NCBI RefSeq assembly: GCF_900116855.1
Contig: NZ_UETD01000003.1
Span: forward strand, 248,001-312,000
DNA from: Ruminococcus flavefaciens
GTDB lineage: Bacteria; Bacillota; Clostridia; Oscillospirales; Ruminococcaceae
Direction: 5' to 3'
Length of the DNA: 64,000 nucleotides
This document shows positions 9,889-17,923 of this stretch, piece by piece (the stretch's first letter is position 1; each line of letters begins with the position of its first letter). Position numbers and translations under genes: made by a program. The notes under the pieces are model-generated. The model made no database searches. It worked only from the letters and a program-made list of their open reading frames with translations, and was not told the origin of the DNA.

Positions 9889-11283
9889 ATGGATATGAAA
9901 AGGATAGTTTCGGCAGCAGCTGCCATACTCATAGCCGCAGGGCTCACAGGCTGCGGACGGAAGAACGGCTATGAGGGCTTTACGGTGCCCGAGCAAGGCG
10001 GCAGCACACTGAAGCCTGTTGACAGTATTTACATGGAGAATGATTATACGGGTATAGCTCCCAAAAAGGAGAAGGTGCAGAGCACCGTGACATCCTCTGA
10101 CGGGCTGTGTAGGATAGACATCATGGAGAGCTATTTCGATGTGACTCTTGACTACACATCGGGCAGCTATTACGATGTGGGAGCTGCCTACGGTGAAGCT
10201 GTGAACCTTGCATATGAGGGCTACGGCGAAGCCTGCGAGCCCTACATCTATGAGAACATCAAGGCTGTATTCAACGACCTTGACGGGGATTATGCTCCCA
10301 TAGAGAACAGGGCAAAGGTGTTCTACAACTCGCTGGAAAAGGAATACAGAGACGAGCTGGACGGTTTTGCCGACGGCATAAAAGGGGAGTCCGAGGGATT
10401 TAAGGAAGACGGTATACTGAGCCGTGAGGAGGCTGTGCTCATGCAGTTCGTGCCCGATGCACTGAGAGGAACTGCCTGCAGCGCATTATCAGCCGACGGT
10501 GAAGTCACAGCAACAGGCGAGCGCATTACCTGCCGTGTGCTTGAATGGATGCTGGGAAGCGATAACCAGATATGCCGCTGTCATGCGGTGGTACACATGA
10601 AAAACGGGGACAGGAGCTTCGTTTCCGTGACGCCTCTGGGATTTATGACTATATTGACCGCAGTCAATGACGACGGTCTGATGTTGGGGGAACTTGACGT
10701 AGGCAGTAAAAAAATGGTAGAATATACCTGTGAAGACAAGAAGAGCTACACCTACGGTATGCGTTACGCACTGGAGCACTGCTCCACGGCAAAGGAAGCG
10801 GCGGAATATCTTGCGGAAAACGCTTCCGATTATCCGTATTGCGTAAATGTCATAGCCACCGACCCGAAGGAAGCCTATGTGGCAGAGCTCTGCGTTACCG
10901 ATGAGGACGGTGCAACAACAGTACGCGACGGCTCATCGGAGCTGAATGACGGGATCGAATGGGAAGACCCGCATTATCTCTGTGCAGTTAATTCCTTTGC
11001 GGCAAAGGGCAATTCTGATATGCTCACAGGCTATGAAGAAAATATCGTAAGGTGGAACAGGTACAATGAGCTTTTCGGGGGACAGCGCGGATTGACTTCA
11101 GACCGCTTCAAGGAACTGATGACCTGTGAAAAGACCGACAACGACCTCACACGAATGAGGGGCAGCGGAATGGTACACATGGTCATTGCAGACTATTCCA
11201 CAGGCAGACTTCAGGCTATACTCACAGGAGAGGACGGAGTCGTTCCGAGCCCCGAGTTTATTGACCTCGGAAGCTGGAAATAA
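9889..11283 (+). CDS. Lipoprotein of the C45 (penicillin-acylase-like Ntn hydrolase) type
   Basis: 464 residues. N-terminal lipoprotein signal ending LTGC. The core matches the C45 acyltransferase/amidase family: a helical N-terminal part (YGEAVNLAYEGYGEA), then GTACSALSADGEVTATGE..CRVLEW, which corresponds to the 'GC.S....G....DG..I.GRN.DW' motif in which the Cys becomes the N-terminal nucleophile after self-cleavage. Here that residue would be Cys 197. Family members cleave or transfer acyl groups on amides. Placement between the ABC genes and the two-component genes suggests a job at the cell surface in the same response, perhaps acting on a peptide or acyl compound; that is inference. Start may be ATG 9889 or 9895. 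Confidence 0.7.
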   Translation: MDMKRIVSAAAAILIAAGLTGCGRKNGYEGFTVPEQGGSTLKPVDSIYMENDYTGIAPKKEKVQSTVTSSDGLCRIDIMESYFDVTLDYTSGSYYDVGAAYGEAVNLAYEGYGEACEPYIYENIKAVFNDLDGDYAPIENRAKVFYNSLEKEYRDELDGFADGIKGESEGFKEDGILSREEAVLMQFVPDALRGTACSALSADGEVTATGERITCRVLEWMLGSDNQICRCHAVVHMKNGDRSFVSVTPLGFMTILTAVNDDGLMLGELDVGSKKMVEYTCEDKKSYTYGMRYALEHCSTAKEAAEYLAENASDYPYCVNVIATDPKEAYVAELCVTDEDGATTVRDGSSELNDGIEWEDPHYLCAVNSFAAKGNSDMLTGYEENIVRWNRYNELFGGQRGLTSDRFKELMTCEKTDNDLTRMRGSGMVHMVIADYSTGRLQAILTGEDGVVPSPEFIDLGSWK

Positions 11284-11309
11284 ACTTTTCCGCAGCACAG
11301 GAGAGATCT

Positions 11310-11990
11310 ATGACCGATATACTGATAATTGAGGACGACCCCGAAATGGGGCAGATAATAAAGGATTTCATGATAAAAGAGGGCTTCTCGGCAAGGCTTT
11401 GTCCCACTGCCGAGGAAGCCCTTGAGCTGCTTGAGGGGGAGAGCTTCGGCATAGTGCTGCTGGACGTTATGCTCCCGAAGATGAGCGGCTATGAGACCTG
11501 CACGGAGATAAGAAAAAAGGGAGATATCCCCATACTAATGATGAGCGCAATGACTGACGAGGAAAGCAAACTCCTCGGTTATGAGACAGGGGCGGATGAC
11601 TATATCGACAAGCCCTTTTCCATCAAGGTGCTGACCGCCAAGGTAAGGGCTCTTATGAAGCGGAGCGGCGGGGGAGAGCAGTCGGGAAAGCTCAGCGGCT
11701 GCGGCATAGAGCTTGATACCTCATCGCGTATAGTCACAAGGGACGGCGCCGAGCTGAAGCTGAACGCCAAGGAGTTTGAACTGCTGAGGTATCTCATGGA
11801 GCACAGCGGCGAGGCTGTCAGTAAGGATGAGCTTTTCAACGCAGTGTGGGGCTGCGACTGCTTTACAGAGCCCAGCACGGTGTCCGTGCATATACGCTGG
11901 CTCAGGGAGAAGATAGAGCGCGACCCTAATTCTCCCGAGGTGATAAGGACGGTCTGGAAGGTCGGTTACAGATTTGGTGAGCAGAAATGA
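11310..11990 (+). CDS. OmpR-family response regulator
   Basis: 226 residues. Receiver domain with acidic pocket IIEDD, phospho-acceptor Asp 52 in VLLDVMLP, and Lys in IDKPFS; winged-helix DNA-binding domain from about residue 130 to the end (ELKLNAKEFELLRYLMEH..VSVHIRWLREKIE). RBS CAGGAGAG upstream. Its last codon overlaps the kinase gene by 4 bases. Probably controls the ABC/lipoprotein genes upstream in the same run. Confidence 0.95.
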   Translation: MTDILIIEDDPEMGQIIKDFMIKEGFSARLCPTAEEALELLEGESFGIVLLDVMLPKMSGYETCTEIRKKGDIPILMMSAMTDEESKLLGYETGADDYIDKPFSIKVLTAKVRALMKRSGGGEQSGKLSGCGIELDTSSRIVTRDGAELKLNAKEFELLRYLMEHSGEAVSKDELFNAVWGCDCFTEPSTVSVHIRWLREKIERDPNSPEVIRTVWKVGYRFGEQK

Positions 11991-13303
11991 AGAGAATGTC
12001 AGCTTTTTTTCTGCTGTTCACAGCAGTATTTGCGGCAGCGGTGCTCTGCTTTGACCTTGCCTGTGCAAAAGTCTCGGCAAGCAGGACGAAGGGACGCAAT
12101 ATAGCCGTAAACAGGATCAATACGGAGCTCTCGCAGGAGGCTGCGGAAACAGGAGCCTCTCCTGCTGATATCATAGCAGCGCACACCGACGAGTGGAGCA
12201 GACGATACGGCAGCAATATGCCTGAGGAGATACTTTTCGTTTCCATCGAAAACGGGGAAGGAAGCTTCATTACCACAGCGGACAAGAACTGTGCCGTATG
12301 CCGCGTGTACGGCAGCGACGGCAGGCTCATGGGCATAGCTGAGTACGTTTACAGCAATGATTCCGCAAAACTGATAATGGTTGTGGGGAACATCTTCTTC
12401 GGAGCGGCTTTTCTCCTGACCGCAGGAGCTTTCATTTACATATGGGCAGCGATACTTGTACCATTCCGCAAGCTCTCGGACTACCCCGAAAGGCTGGCAA
12501 GGCTCAGGGACATACAGAAGCTTCCCGAGAGCAGGAGCAGGTTCTTCGGCAAATACATCTGGGGCATGAATATGCTGTCAGATGTGCTTGCGTCCGAGAG
12601 CAGGAAGATACACATTCTTGAGGGCGAGCGCCAGAAGCTGGTTTCCACCATAGCCCACGGAGTAAAGACACCTATCGCCAATATAAAGCTGTATACAGAG
12701 GCGGTCCGTGAGGGGCTTTATACCGACGGCGGCATGACTGAGGATATCGCCTGCAATATAGATCGCAATGCGGAGAAGGTGGAGAAACTGGCGGCGGAGC
12801 TGCTGGCATCATCGGACGCTTCTCTGGACGGCTTTGACATGGAGATAAGCCGCTTCCCCGTAAAGGAGCTGGCAGAGCTCATTCACAGCGAATACAAGGA
12901 CAGGATGGCGATAAAGCGCATACCATTCACGGTGAAGTGCGATACCGACTCTGTAATGGAGAGCGACAAGTACGCGCTGTACCGCTCCGTGAGCCAGATA
13001 CTGGAGAACGCCGTGAAATACGGCGACGGAAGCGGCATAACCGTGGAGATAATCCGTCAGGACGAGGGCTTCGGCATATCCGTAAAGGACAAGGGCGGAC
13101 TCCTGCCCGAGAACGAGATACCATATGTGTTCAGGAGCTACTGGCGCGGTTCAAACGCCGCAAACGCCGAGGGCAGCGGTATCGGACTATACTCTGTCCA
13201 TGAGACTGTACGGGCTCTGGGCGGAAGCGTATTGGCGCGAAGGCTTGAGGATACCAATGAGATGGAGTTCTTCATCTTTATCGAGGACGGCGCTGTGAGC
13301 TGA
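11987..13303 (+). CDS. Membrane sensor histidine kinase
   Basis: 438 residues. Two membrane segments (residues about 4-26 and 130-152) enclose an extracellular sensor loop of about 100 residues. The H box is IAHGVKTPIANIKLY with His 224; G replaces the usual acidic residue after His. ATP-binding domain with N box (ILENAVKYG), G1 (VKDKGG) and G2 (GSGIGLYSVHETV). It overlaps the response-regulator gene by 4 bases, so the two should be translationally coupled partners. Confidence 0.93.
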   Translation: MKRMSAFFLLFTAVFAAAVLCFDLACAKVSASRTKGRNIAVNRINTELSQEAAETGASPADIIAAHTDEWSRRYGSNMPEEILFVSIENGEGSFITTADKNCAVCRVYGSDGRLMGIAEYVYSNDSAKLIMVVGNIFFGAAFLLTAGAFIYIWAAILVPFRKLSDYPERLARLRDIQKLPESRSRFFGKYIWGMNMLSDVLASESRKIHILEGERQKLVSTIAHGVKTPIANIKLYTEAVREGLYTDGGMTEDIACNIDRNAEKVEKLAAELLASSDASLDGFDMEISRFPVKELAELIHSEYKDRMAIKRIPFTVKCDTDSVMESDKYALYRSVSQILENAVKYGDGSGITVEIIRQDEGFGISVKDKGGLLPENEIPYVFRSYWRGSNAANAEGSGIGLYSVHETVRALGGSVLARRLEDTNEMEFFIFIEDGAVS

Positions 13304-13324
13304 TACGATAATATAATACAGCAA

Positions 13325-13363
13325 AATCCCCCCGGACCGTTTTGATTACGGTTCGGGGGGATT
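13325..13363. terminator. Bidirectional terminator between convergent operons
   Basis: 16-bp stem with one G-T pair (AATCCCCCCGGACCGT / ACGGTTCGGGGGGATT) and a 7-base loop. It follows the kinase gene and also the 66-residue gene on the other strand. Confidence 0.85.
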
Positions 13364-13364
13364 A

Positions 13365-13565
13365 TCATTTATCCTTTTGTTCTTTGGGTTCCTCGGCATA
13401 TTCAAGAGCCGAGATAACGGCGCACAGCTTTTTTGTGGAGCCGCTGTCAAATTCGATGGTAACGACGGTGTCATCACCGAGGGGAAGGGTGTCTGTAACG
13501 GTGCCTGTCCCGAAAAGCCGGTGACGGAGCCTGTCGCCCTTTCTGATGAGCCTGTGGTCGATCAT
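13365..13565 (-). CDS. Small protein resembling the UvrD/PcrA C-terminal Tudor-like domain
   Basis: 66 residues. The pattern 'GDRLRHRLFGTGTV...D.TVVTIEFDSGSTKKL' matches the small SH3/Tudor-like fold at the end of UvrD/PcrA helicases ('V.H..FG.G.V......V.F...G.K.L'). No helicase is next to it. The ATG lies 4 bases after the stop of the DUF4097 gene with a weak GGACAG site inside that gene, so it is probably translated by coupling as the last gene of the padR operon. Role unknown. Confidence 0.6.
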   Translation of the reverse strand: MIDHRLIRKGDRLRHRLFGTGTVTDTLPLGDDTVVTIEFDSGSTKKLCAVISALEYAEEPKEQKDK

Positions 13566-13569
13566 GGCT

Positions 13570-14448
13570 TTACTGTCCTGCGTTATAGATAATGTTTTCG
13601 GAGCCTACGCCGCTGTCGATAGTGAGACTGTATTTTCCGCTTCCTTTGTAGAAATCAGAAGCAGGATTTGTAAGACGGAAGGTAATGTCGCCCACGCCGC
13701 CGTCAGCATCAATGTTTCCGTTCATGGTGCCTGTATAGTCGAAGTCACCTACGCCCTGATCAAGGTCCATACCGCCTGCAACAGCGTCCCTGATGGTAAT
13801 ATCGCCTGCACCACCGTCGATGTCTATAATACCTGAGCATTCTATGCCTGTTATATTCAGGTCGCCTGCACCGCAGTCTATTTCTGCCTTGCTGCATTCG
13901 ATGCCGCTGAAGTTCACATCACCTGCACCGCAGTTAACGTCAAGGAAAGAGCAGTTTACAGAGGCTATTTTTGCATCTCCTGCGCCCATATCAAGTATAA
14001 AGCGGTCATATTCATTATCGGGGAGCATGAGCTTTACGACCGGTTTATAATTCATGGGGTGGAAAACAAGTCCAAAGGGGATAGCGCGGTTCTTCTTTGA
14101 ATCGTAACCCATAGTGAACCTGCTTCCCGATACCTTTGCCTCAAAATGCTCGGAAACATCGGTAGCGTCCACATGGATACTATCGTCGCTGCTCTTTTCG
14201 ATGATGAGGTCGCCCCAGTCCAGATCCAGCTCAAGCTCTGTCACCTTTGCGCCGTCGAAGACCTCATTGTAGTCCTTTACTTTATAATACTTGTCCTTGT
14301 CGCTGTTTATGTACATGATATATCCTGTGATGAGAAGGATAAGTCCGAGAGCTATTGCGATGACAGCTGCCCAGAGAGCTCCGCTGCCCTTTTTCTTATT
14401 AACGGGAGCAGACTGCTGCTCCTGCACATTGATGTTGTTTTCAGGCAT
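13570..14448 (-). CDS. DUF4097-type membrane protein with beta-helical repeats
   Basis: 292 residues. Cytosolic N-terminus, one membrane segment at about 26-48, then an outside domain built of near-identical short turns, 'CGAGDVNFSGIECSKAEI', 'CGAGDLNITGIECSGII', 'GGAGDITIRDAV', 'GVGDFDYTGT', 'GVGDITFRL', as in the right-handed beta-solenoid of DUF4097 proteins. It overlaps the HAAS gene by 8 bases. PadR + HAAS + DUF4097 is a recurring set in Bacillota thought to respond to envelope stress; this role is inferred from family, not shown here. Confidence 0.85.
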   Translation of the reverse strand: MPENNINVQEQQSAPVNKKKGSGALWAAVIAIALGLILLITGYIMYINSDKDKYYKVKDYNEVFDGAKVTELELDLDWGDLIIEKSSDDSIHVDATDVSEHFEAKVSGSRFTMGYDSKKNRAIPFGLVFHPMNYKPVVKLMLPDNEYDRFILDMGAGDAKIASVNCSFLDVNCGAGDVNFSGIECSKAEIDCGAGDLNITGIECSGIIDIDGGAGDITIRDAVAGGMDLDQGVGDFDYTGTMNGNIDADGGVGDITFRLTNPASDFYKGSGKYSLTIDSGVGSENIIYNAGQ

Positions 14449-15100
14449 TTTCTTTTCCTCCTTTTTTGAAGAGACCTACTACCCAGCCGCAGAACCTCTT
14501 GATACCTCTGCCGATAGCAGGGATAACTGCGCTGAATGCTGGCTTGCATATAAGTATAACTAAACCGGTGAGTATGAGACCTGCTCCCAAGAACATGATA
14601 CCCACGGCAGGGAACTCAGTGAGTGCGACGATACCGCCGATAAGGAGACCGATAGCTGCTGCGAAGAAAGCGATAACAAGTGAAATGAGAACGACGATGA
14701 GGGCGAATAAAAGTGAGACTACCACACAGACGATGGGAAGCCAGATGGGGAAGGTGAGTATGCCGAGGACTATTCCGAGAGCAATACTTCCGCCCGAAGC
14801 CTTTTTCTTAGGTGGAACATATCCGCCCATTGCAGGACCCTGCGCCTGTCCCTGAGGACCGCCCATTCTCTGGGGAGGCATCACGGGAGCACCGCCGACG
14901 TGGATACCGCTCTCACGGAGGATATTTACAGCCACATCCTCGGGCGAGCCCATAGCAGCGGCAGTTTCTTCTTCCTTGCCGAAGCCTGCATCGAGGAATA
15001 CCTCCTCGTAATACGAAAGTGCATCATTGATATCATCAGAAGGCAGACCGCCTCTTTCGAGGTTATTTCTCAGCCTTGTAAGAAATTCAAGTTTGTTCAT
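14441..15100 (-). CDS. HAAS/DUF1700-domain membrane protein
   Basis: About 219 residues. N-terminal HAAS domain (MNKLEFLTRLRNNL..GLPSDDINDALSYYEEVFLDA, then MGSPEDVAVNIL), a Gly/Pro-rich linker (about 80-110) and four to five membrane segments. The start at 15100 is chosen over ATG 15118 because the sequence of the latter (ATGAGGGAGCT) is the ribosome binding site, GAGGGAG, 9 bases before 15100. It overlaps the padR gene by 14 bases. HAAS proteins are PadR-linked membrane partners of DUF4097 proteins. Confidence 0.85.
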   Translation of the reverse strand: MNKLEFLTRLRNNLERGGLPSDDINDALSYYEEVFLDAGFGKEEETAAAMGSPEDVAVNILRESGIHVGGAPVMPPQRMGGPQGQAQGPAMGGYVPPKKKASGGSIALGIVLGILTFPIWLPIVCVVVSLLFALIVVLISLVIAFFAAAIGLLIGGIVALTEFPAVGIMFLGAGLILTGLVILICKPAFSAVIPAIGRGIKRFCGWVVGLFKKGGKENA

Positions 15101-15419
15101 TGTATTCAGCTCCCTCATTCAATAAAATACTGTCGATTTTTTTCTTATGGCTGCGCCATTCTTCTCTGTACTCCTCAAGGGAATCGTTACCCTTGGGAGT
15201 AATTCGGTAATACCTTCTGTTCCTGCCCATGAATTCCTTGTCATAGGTCTCGAGCATCTCGCCCTTCTGCAATCGTCTCAGCACGGGATAGAGAGTGGAT
15301 TCCGAGATATCCACCGCCTTCCGCAGATACTGAGTGATCTCATAGCCGTAGGTGTCGTTGTTCTGAACGATGGAAAGCACCATGGCATCAAGGAGACCTG
15401 CGTTTATAGAAAATCCCAT
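15087..15419 (-). CDS. PadR-family transcriptional regulator
   Basis: 110 residues from the chosen start (MGFSINAGLLDAMV). Winged helix typical of PadR: LLDAMVLSIVQ..DTYGYEITQYLRKAVDISESTLYPVLRRL, then RRYYRITPKG. The start at 15419 is preferred over the longer one (15443) because AAAGGAG lies 7 bases upstream. First gene of the operon padR-HAAS-DUF4097-small protein. A palindrome over its promoter is the probable operator, so it likely represses itself. Confidence 0.92.
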   Translation of the reverse strand: MGFSINAGLLDAMVLSIVQNNDTYGYEITQYLRKAVDISESTLYPVLRRLQKGEMLETYDKEFMGRNRRYYRITPKGNDSLEEYREEWRSHKKKIDSILLNEGAEYNEQT

Positions 15420-15479
15420 AGTGTAACTCCTTTCTGAAACCATATAGTATTTTGTGAACTGTAATATCTGGTTTCTGAT

Positions 15480-15511
15480 AATATTATACGCCGTATAATA
15501 TTAGTTGTCAA
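15480..15511 (-). promoter_or_regulatory. padR operon promoter with a 23-bp perfect palindrome over it
   Basis: Minus strand: -35 TTGACA (15506-15511), 17-bp spacer, -10 TATAAT (15483-15488). The palindrome AATATTATACG-C-CGTATAATATT (15480-15502) covers the whole -10 and most of the spacer. A bound dimer would block RNA polymerase. Confidence 0.8.
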
Positions 15512-15628
15512 TACAATATTGCAAGTTTTATAAAATATCGTGACTTTTCACATTTGGTGCGGTAAGAAGCGATAGGTTTGTTGTTGATATTTCACATAGA
15601 CGGTGCTTGCCGGACTGAAAAAGGCATG

Positions 15629-15663
15629 AAAAAGGCTCCCCGAGAGCTGTCGGGAAGCCTTTT
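15629..15663 (-). terminator. Terminator of the first dockerin/anti-sigma gene
   Basis: Stem AAAAGGCT.CCCG with CGGG.AGCCTTTT, loop AGAGCTGT; on the minus strand it ends in a T run just after the stop codon at 15686. Confidence 0.8.
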
Positions 15664-15685
15664 CCTATATATTTATATCATGCTT

Positions 15686-17908
15686 TCAGTTGTCCTTGTG
15701 GAGGAGAGTATTCTGTATTTCGAGAGCGTCATTTGCAGTAATGCCTTGACCTGTCTCATAGACATCGCCGTTGAATCTGCCGCGCTCTGAGATGTTGTAC
15801 TTGTCGGGGTTAGCCATAGACTGCATGATGAAGATAGCATCTGCAAGATCGGTCTCGCCGTCGCAGTTAGCGTCGCCGCTGCGCTGGATATCCATTGCAT
15901 TGAGAATGGATATATTGGACTGATAGCTGAACTGTTCGTTGCTGTCAACGATCTCTTCGGGGTGATATGCATCGATATACATGATATATATCTGAGTTAT
16001 CATGATATCATAGATATCTCCGCTGATGCCGTTCTGATTGAAGTCGCAGTCGGTAGTGAACTTTTCGAATATGTCAATAGGAATAGATGTAGTCTCAATA
16101 GTTTCATTTCTGAAGAATGCATTCATGTATTCTCCGGCAGCTGTATAATCTTCGGTGTCTGCAACGCCGTCACCGTTGATATCAGGAATGGGCTGCTTTC
16201 CGTCAAGAACGTTCTGATAGTACGCTGTGAACTGTTCCTCAAAAACGTCCTGATAGAACTGGAAGCGCTCAGTGTCCCCACGCGGAATAATAACTTGTCT
16301 GTTTTTAGCACTGAATGTTAATATCTCTCCCAATCCATACTGGGAAGTATCTGTTGAAAGCACCGTATCATAGTATTCATCTTTAAAATAGCATTCCTTC
16401 AGTGGATAGTGCATTACGAAATACTGGATGATTTCCAGACATCTGTCATCATCATATGAATAAGTGGAGTGATGATTTCTCTCGGGCGTAGCAGCATCAC
16501 AGTATTTTTTAATTTTCTTATTGATCTTGTCAGGAAGGTCAACCCATTTGGTAATTTTGTGCCACACAAAGTCGCCATCTTCGTTACGCTCATGATATTC
16601 GGGGTCTTTGTTTCTATAGTATACAGCGAAACAAGCTGCGTCTTTTATATCTACAACACCGTCCTCGTTTACATCTAAGTCGATAGTTCCGTCCTCGATG
16701 AATTCAGATGTGATATATGTTCGTGCTTGTCCGAGCATTGTTAACATAGAATCGAATTCATAAACATACATAAGCTCACAGGATATATTAGTGACATTTA
16801 TAGGTGAAGCGGATTCATAACGCTGTGGAACATATGTGGGATCGTAAGAATTCCAGTCAAGATCTGCCCATGTCGGTCTGTTATTTAAAATATAGTATGC
16901 TATGATGATTTCGGCGTCCCATCTATCGAAGCTGCCGTCACGGTTGTAATCGCAGTTCTCTCTGATAAAAGTACTGAGTTCATCAGAAAGTGGGATATTG
17001 CTGTCGTATTTACCATCAGTAACACATCTGTATACCAGATATGGATCCATTCTGTCAAAAACGCCGTTTCCGTCAATGTCAGATATGAGCTGTCCGTTAT
17101 CGAACATTTTCATTTCGCTGTTATATGAGTAGCCAAAAGGCGGCTCCGTATAATAATTTGAAGCATCAAAATCAGTGTTGAACATATAATCTTCAACTCC
17201 GACTTTAATTCCGCTGGACGCATTTGAATTTATAGGAAGTGCGGCAGCTGAGATGCTCAGTGCAGATAAGAATGCAGCTAATTTTTTCATTTCAAAACTC
17301 CTTTCGATTTCTTTATTTACAGTGGTTGTGGTCATTGGGATATTGGTTGTAACGGCAGCAGCGGTTCGGCTTTCAGTTGTGCGGTTTGCTGAAGACTGTG
17401 TTGTCACTCCCAGTGCAGGAGAAGTGACTATTGCGGTATCTGTGCCTGCATAAGACTGATCAGCCTGAACAGCTGATGTGCTTGTTCTGCCTGCGTTAGA
17501 CGTATCAGCATACGACGTTACAGTTTCTACAGTTCTTGTGGCTGTTGTTTGGTGGTTAACCGTGCTGTTATACGATGTAGCAGTAGGCACGGCTGTTACA
17601 GTTGTGCCGTTATCATTAGTATAAGAGGTGGTGACGGGCTGAGCGGAGACTGCTTCTGTCACGATAACAGAGCCCTCTCTGAAGTCGCCGCCCCTTGGGG
17701 CGGGATGTGATCTCAGGTTGGTCCATAGACCTATTGCCAGAGCGGCAGCCGCTGCAGCGGCAGTAACTCTGAAAACAACGGGTATGGTGTGTTTCCGCTT
17801 TTCTTCCTGAGCAGAAGCGACCTCAGCCTGTGTAAGAAATTCATATTTATGCTTTGCATCGGGGAAATTGAAGGAATCCCTGATATCCTGCTTTAGTTTT
17901 TTATTCAA
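15686..17908 (-). CDS. Membrane anti-sigma-like protein ending in a dockerin, with in-frame internal start
   Basis: 740 residues. Residues 1-42 are a short cytosolic segment; 43-63 a membrane segment; 70-200 a Ser/Thr/Ala/Val linker; at residue 207 an internal MKKLAAFLSALSISAAALP looks like a complete signal peptide. After it come several EF-hand pairs (DIDGNGVFDRMD, CDYNRDGSFDRWD, LDVNEDGVVDIKD, DINGDGVADTED, CDFNQNGISGD) and a canonical dockerin at about 678-740 (GDANCDGETDLADAIFIMQS...NGDVYETGQGITANDAL). TTG start chosen for AGGAGGG 7 bases upstream. It lies 15 bases after an ECF sigma gene, the classical place of an anti-sigma factor. Proposed: a sigma regulator whose outer part can dock to a cohesin. 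The anti-sigma role is from context; the N-terminus has no zinc-binding motif. Confidence 0.75.
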   Translation of the reverse strand: MNKKLKQDIRDSFNFPDAKHKYEFLTQAEVASAQEEKRKHTIPVVFRVTAAAAAAALAIGLWTNLRSHPAPRGGDFREGSVIVTEAVSAQPVTTSYTNDNGTTVTAVPTATSYNSTVNHQTTATRTVETVTSYADTSNAGRTSTSAVQADQSYAGTDTAIVTSPALGVTTQSSANRTTESRTAAAVTTNIPMTTTTVNKEIERSFEMKKLAAFLSALSISAAALPINSNASSGIKVGVEDYMFNTDFDASNYYTEPPFGYSYNSEMKMFDNGQLISDIDGNGVFDRMDPYLVYRCVTDGKYDSNIPLSDELSTFIRENCDYNRDGSFDRWDAEIIIAYYILNNRPTWADLDWNSYDPTYVPQRYESASPINVTNISCELMYVYEFDSMLTMLGQARTYITSEFIEDGTIDLDVNEDGVVDIKDAACFAVYYRNKDPEYHERNEDGDFVWHKITKWVDLPDKINKKIKKYCDAATPERNHHSTYSYDDDRCLEIIQYFVMHYPLKECYFKDEYYDTVLSTDTSQYGLGEILTFSAKNRQVIIPRGDTERFQFYQDVFEEQFTAYYQNVLDGKQPIPDINGDGVADTEDYTAAGEYMNAFFRNETIETTSIPIDIFEKFTTDCDFNQNGISGDIYDIMITQIYIMYIDAYHPEEIVDSNEQFSYQSNISILNAMDIQRSGDANCDGETDLADAIFIMQSMANPDKYNISERGRFNGDVYETGQGITANDALEIQNTLLHKDN
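17288..17304 (-). promoter_or_regulatory. Internal ribosome binding site and in-frame ATG
   Basis: Inside the gene at 15686-17908: AAAGGAG (17298-17304), 7-base spacer, ATG (17288-17290) in the same frame, followed by a signal peptide. Initiation here would give a 534-residue secreted dockerin protein without the membrane anti-sigma part. The same arrangement occurs at 29669-29685. Confidence 0.7.
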
Positions 17909-17923
17909 GCCTCAGCCCTCCTC

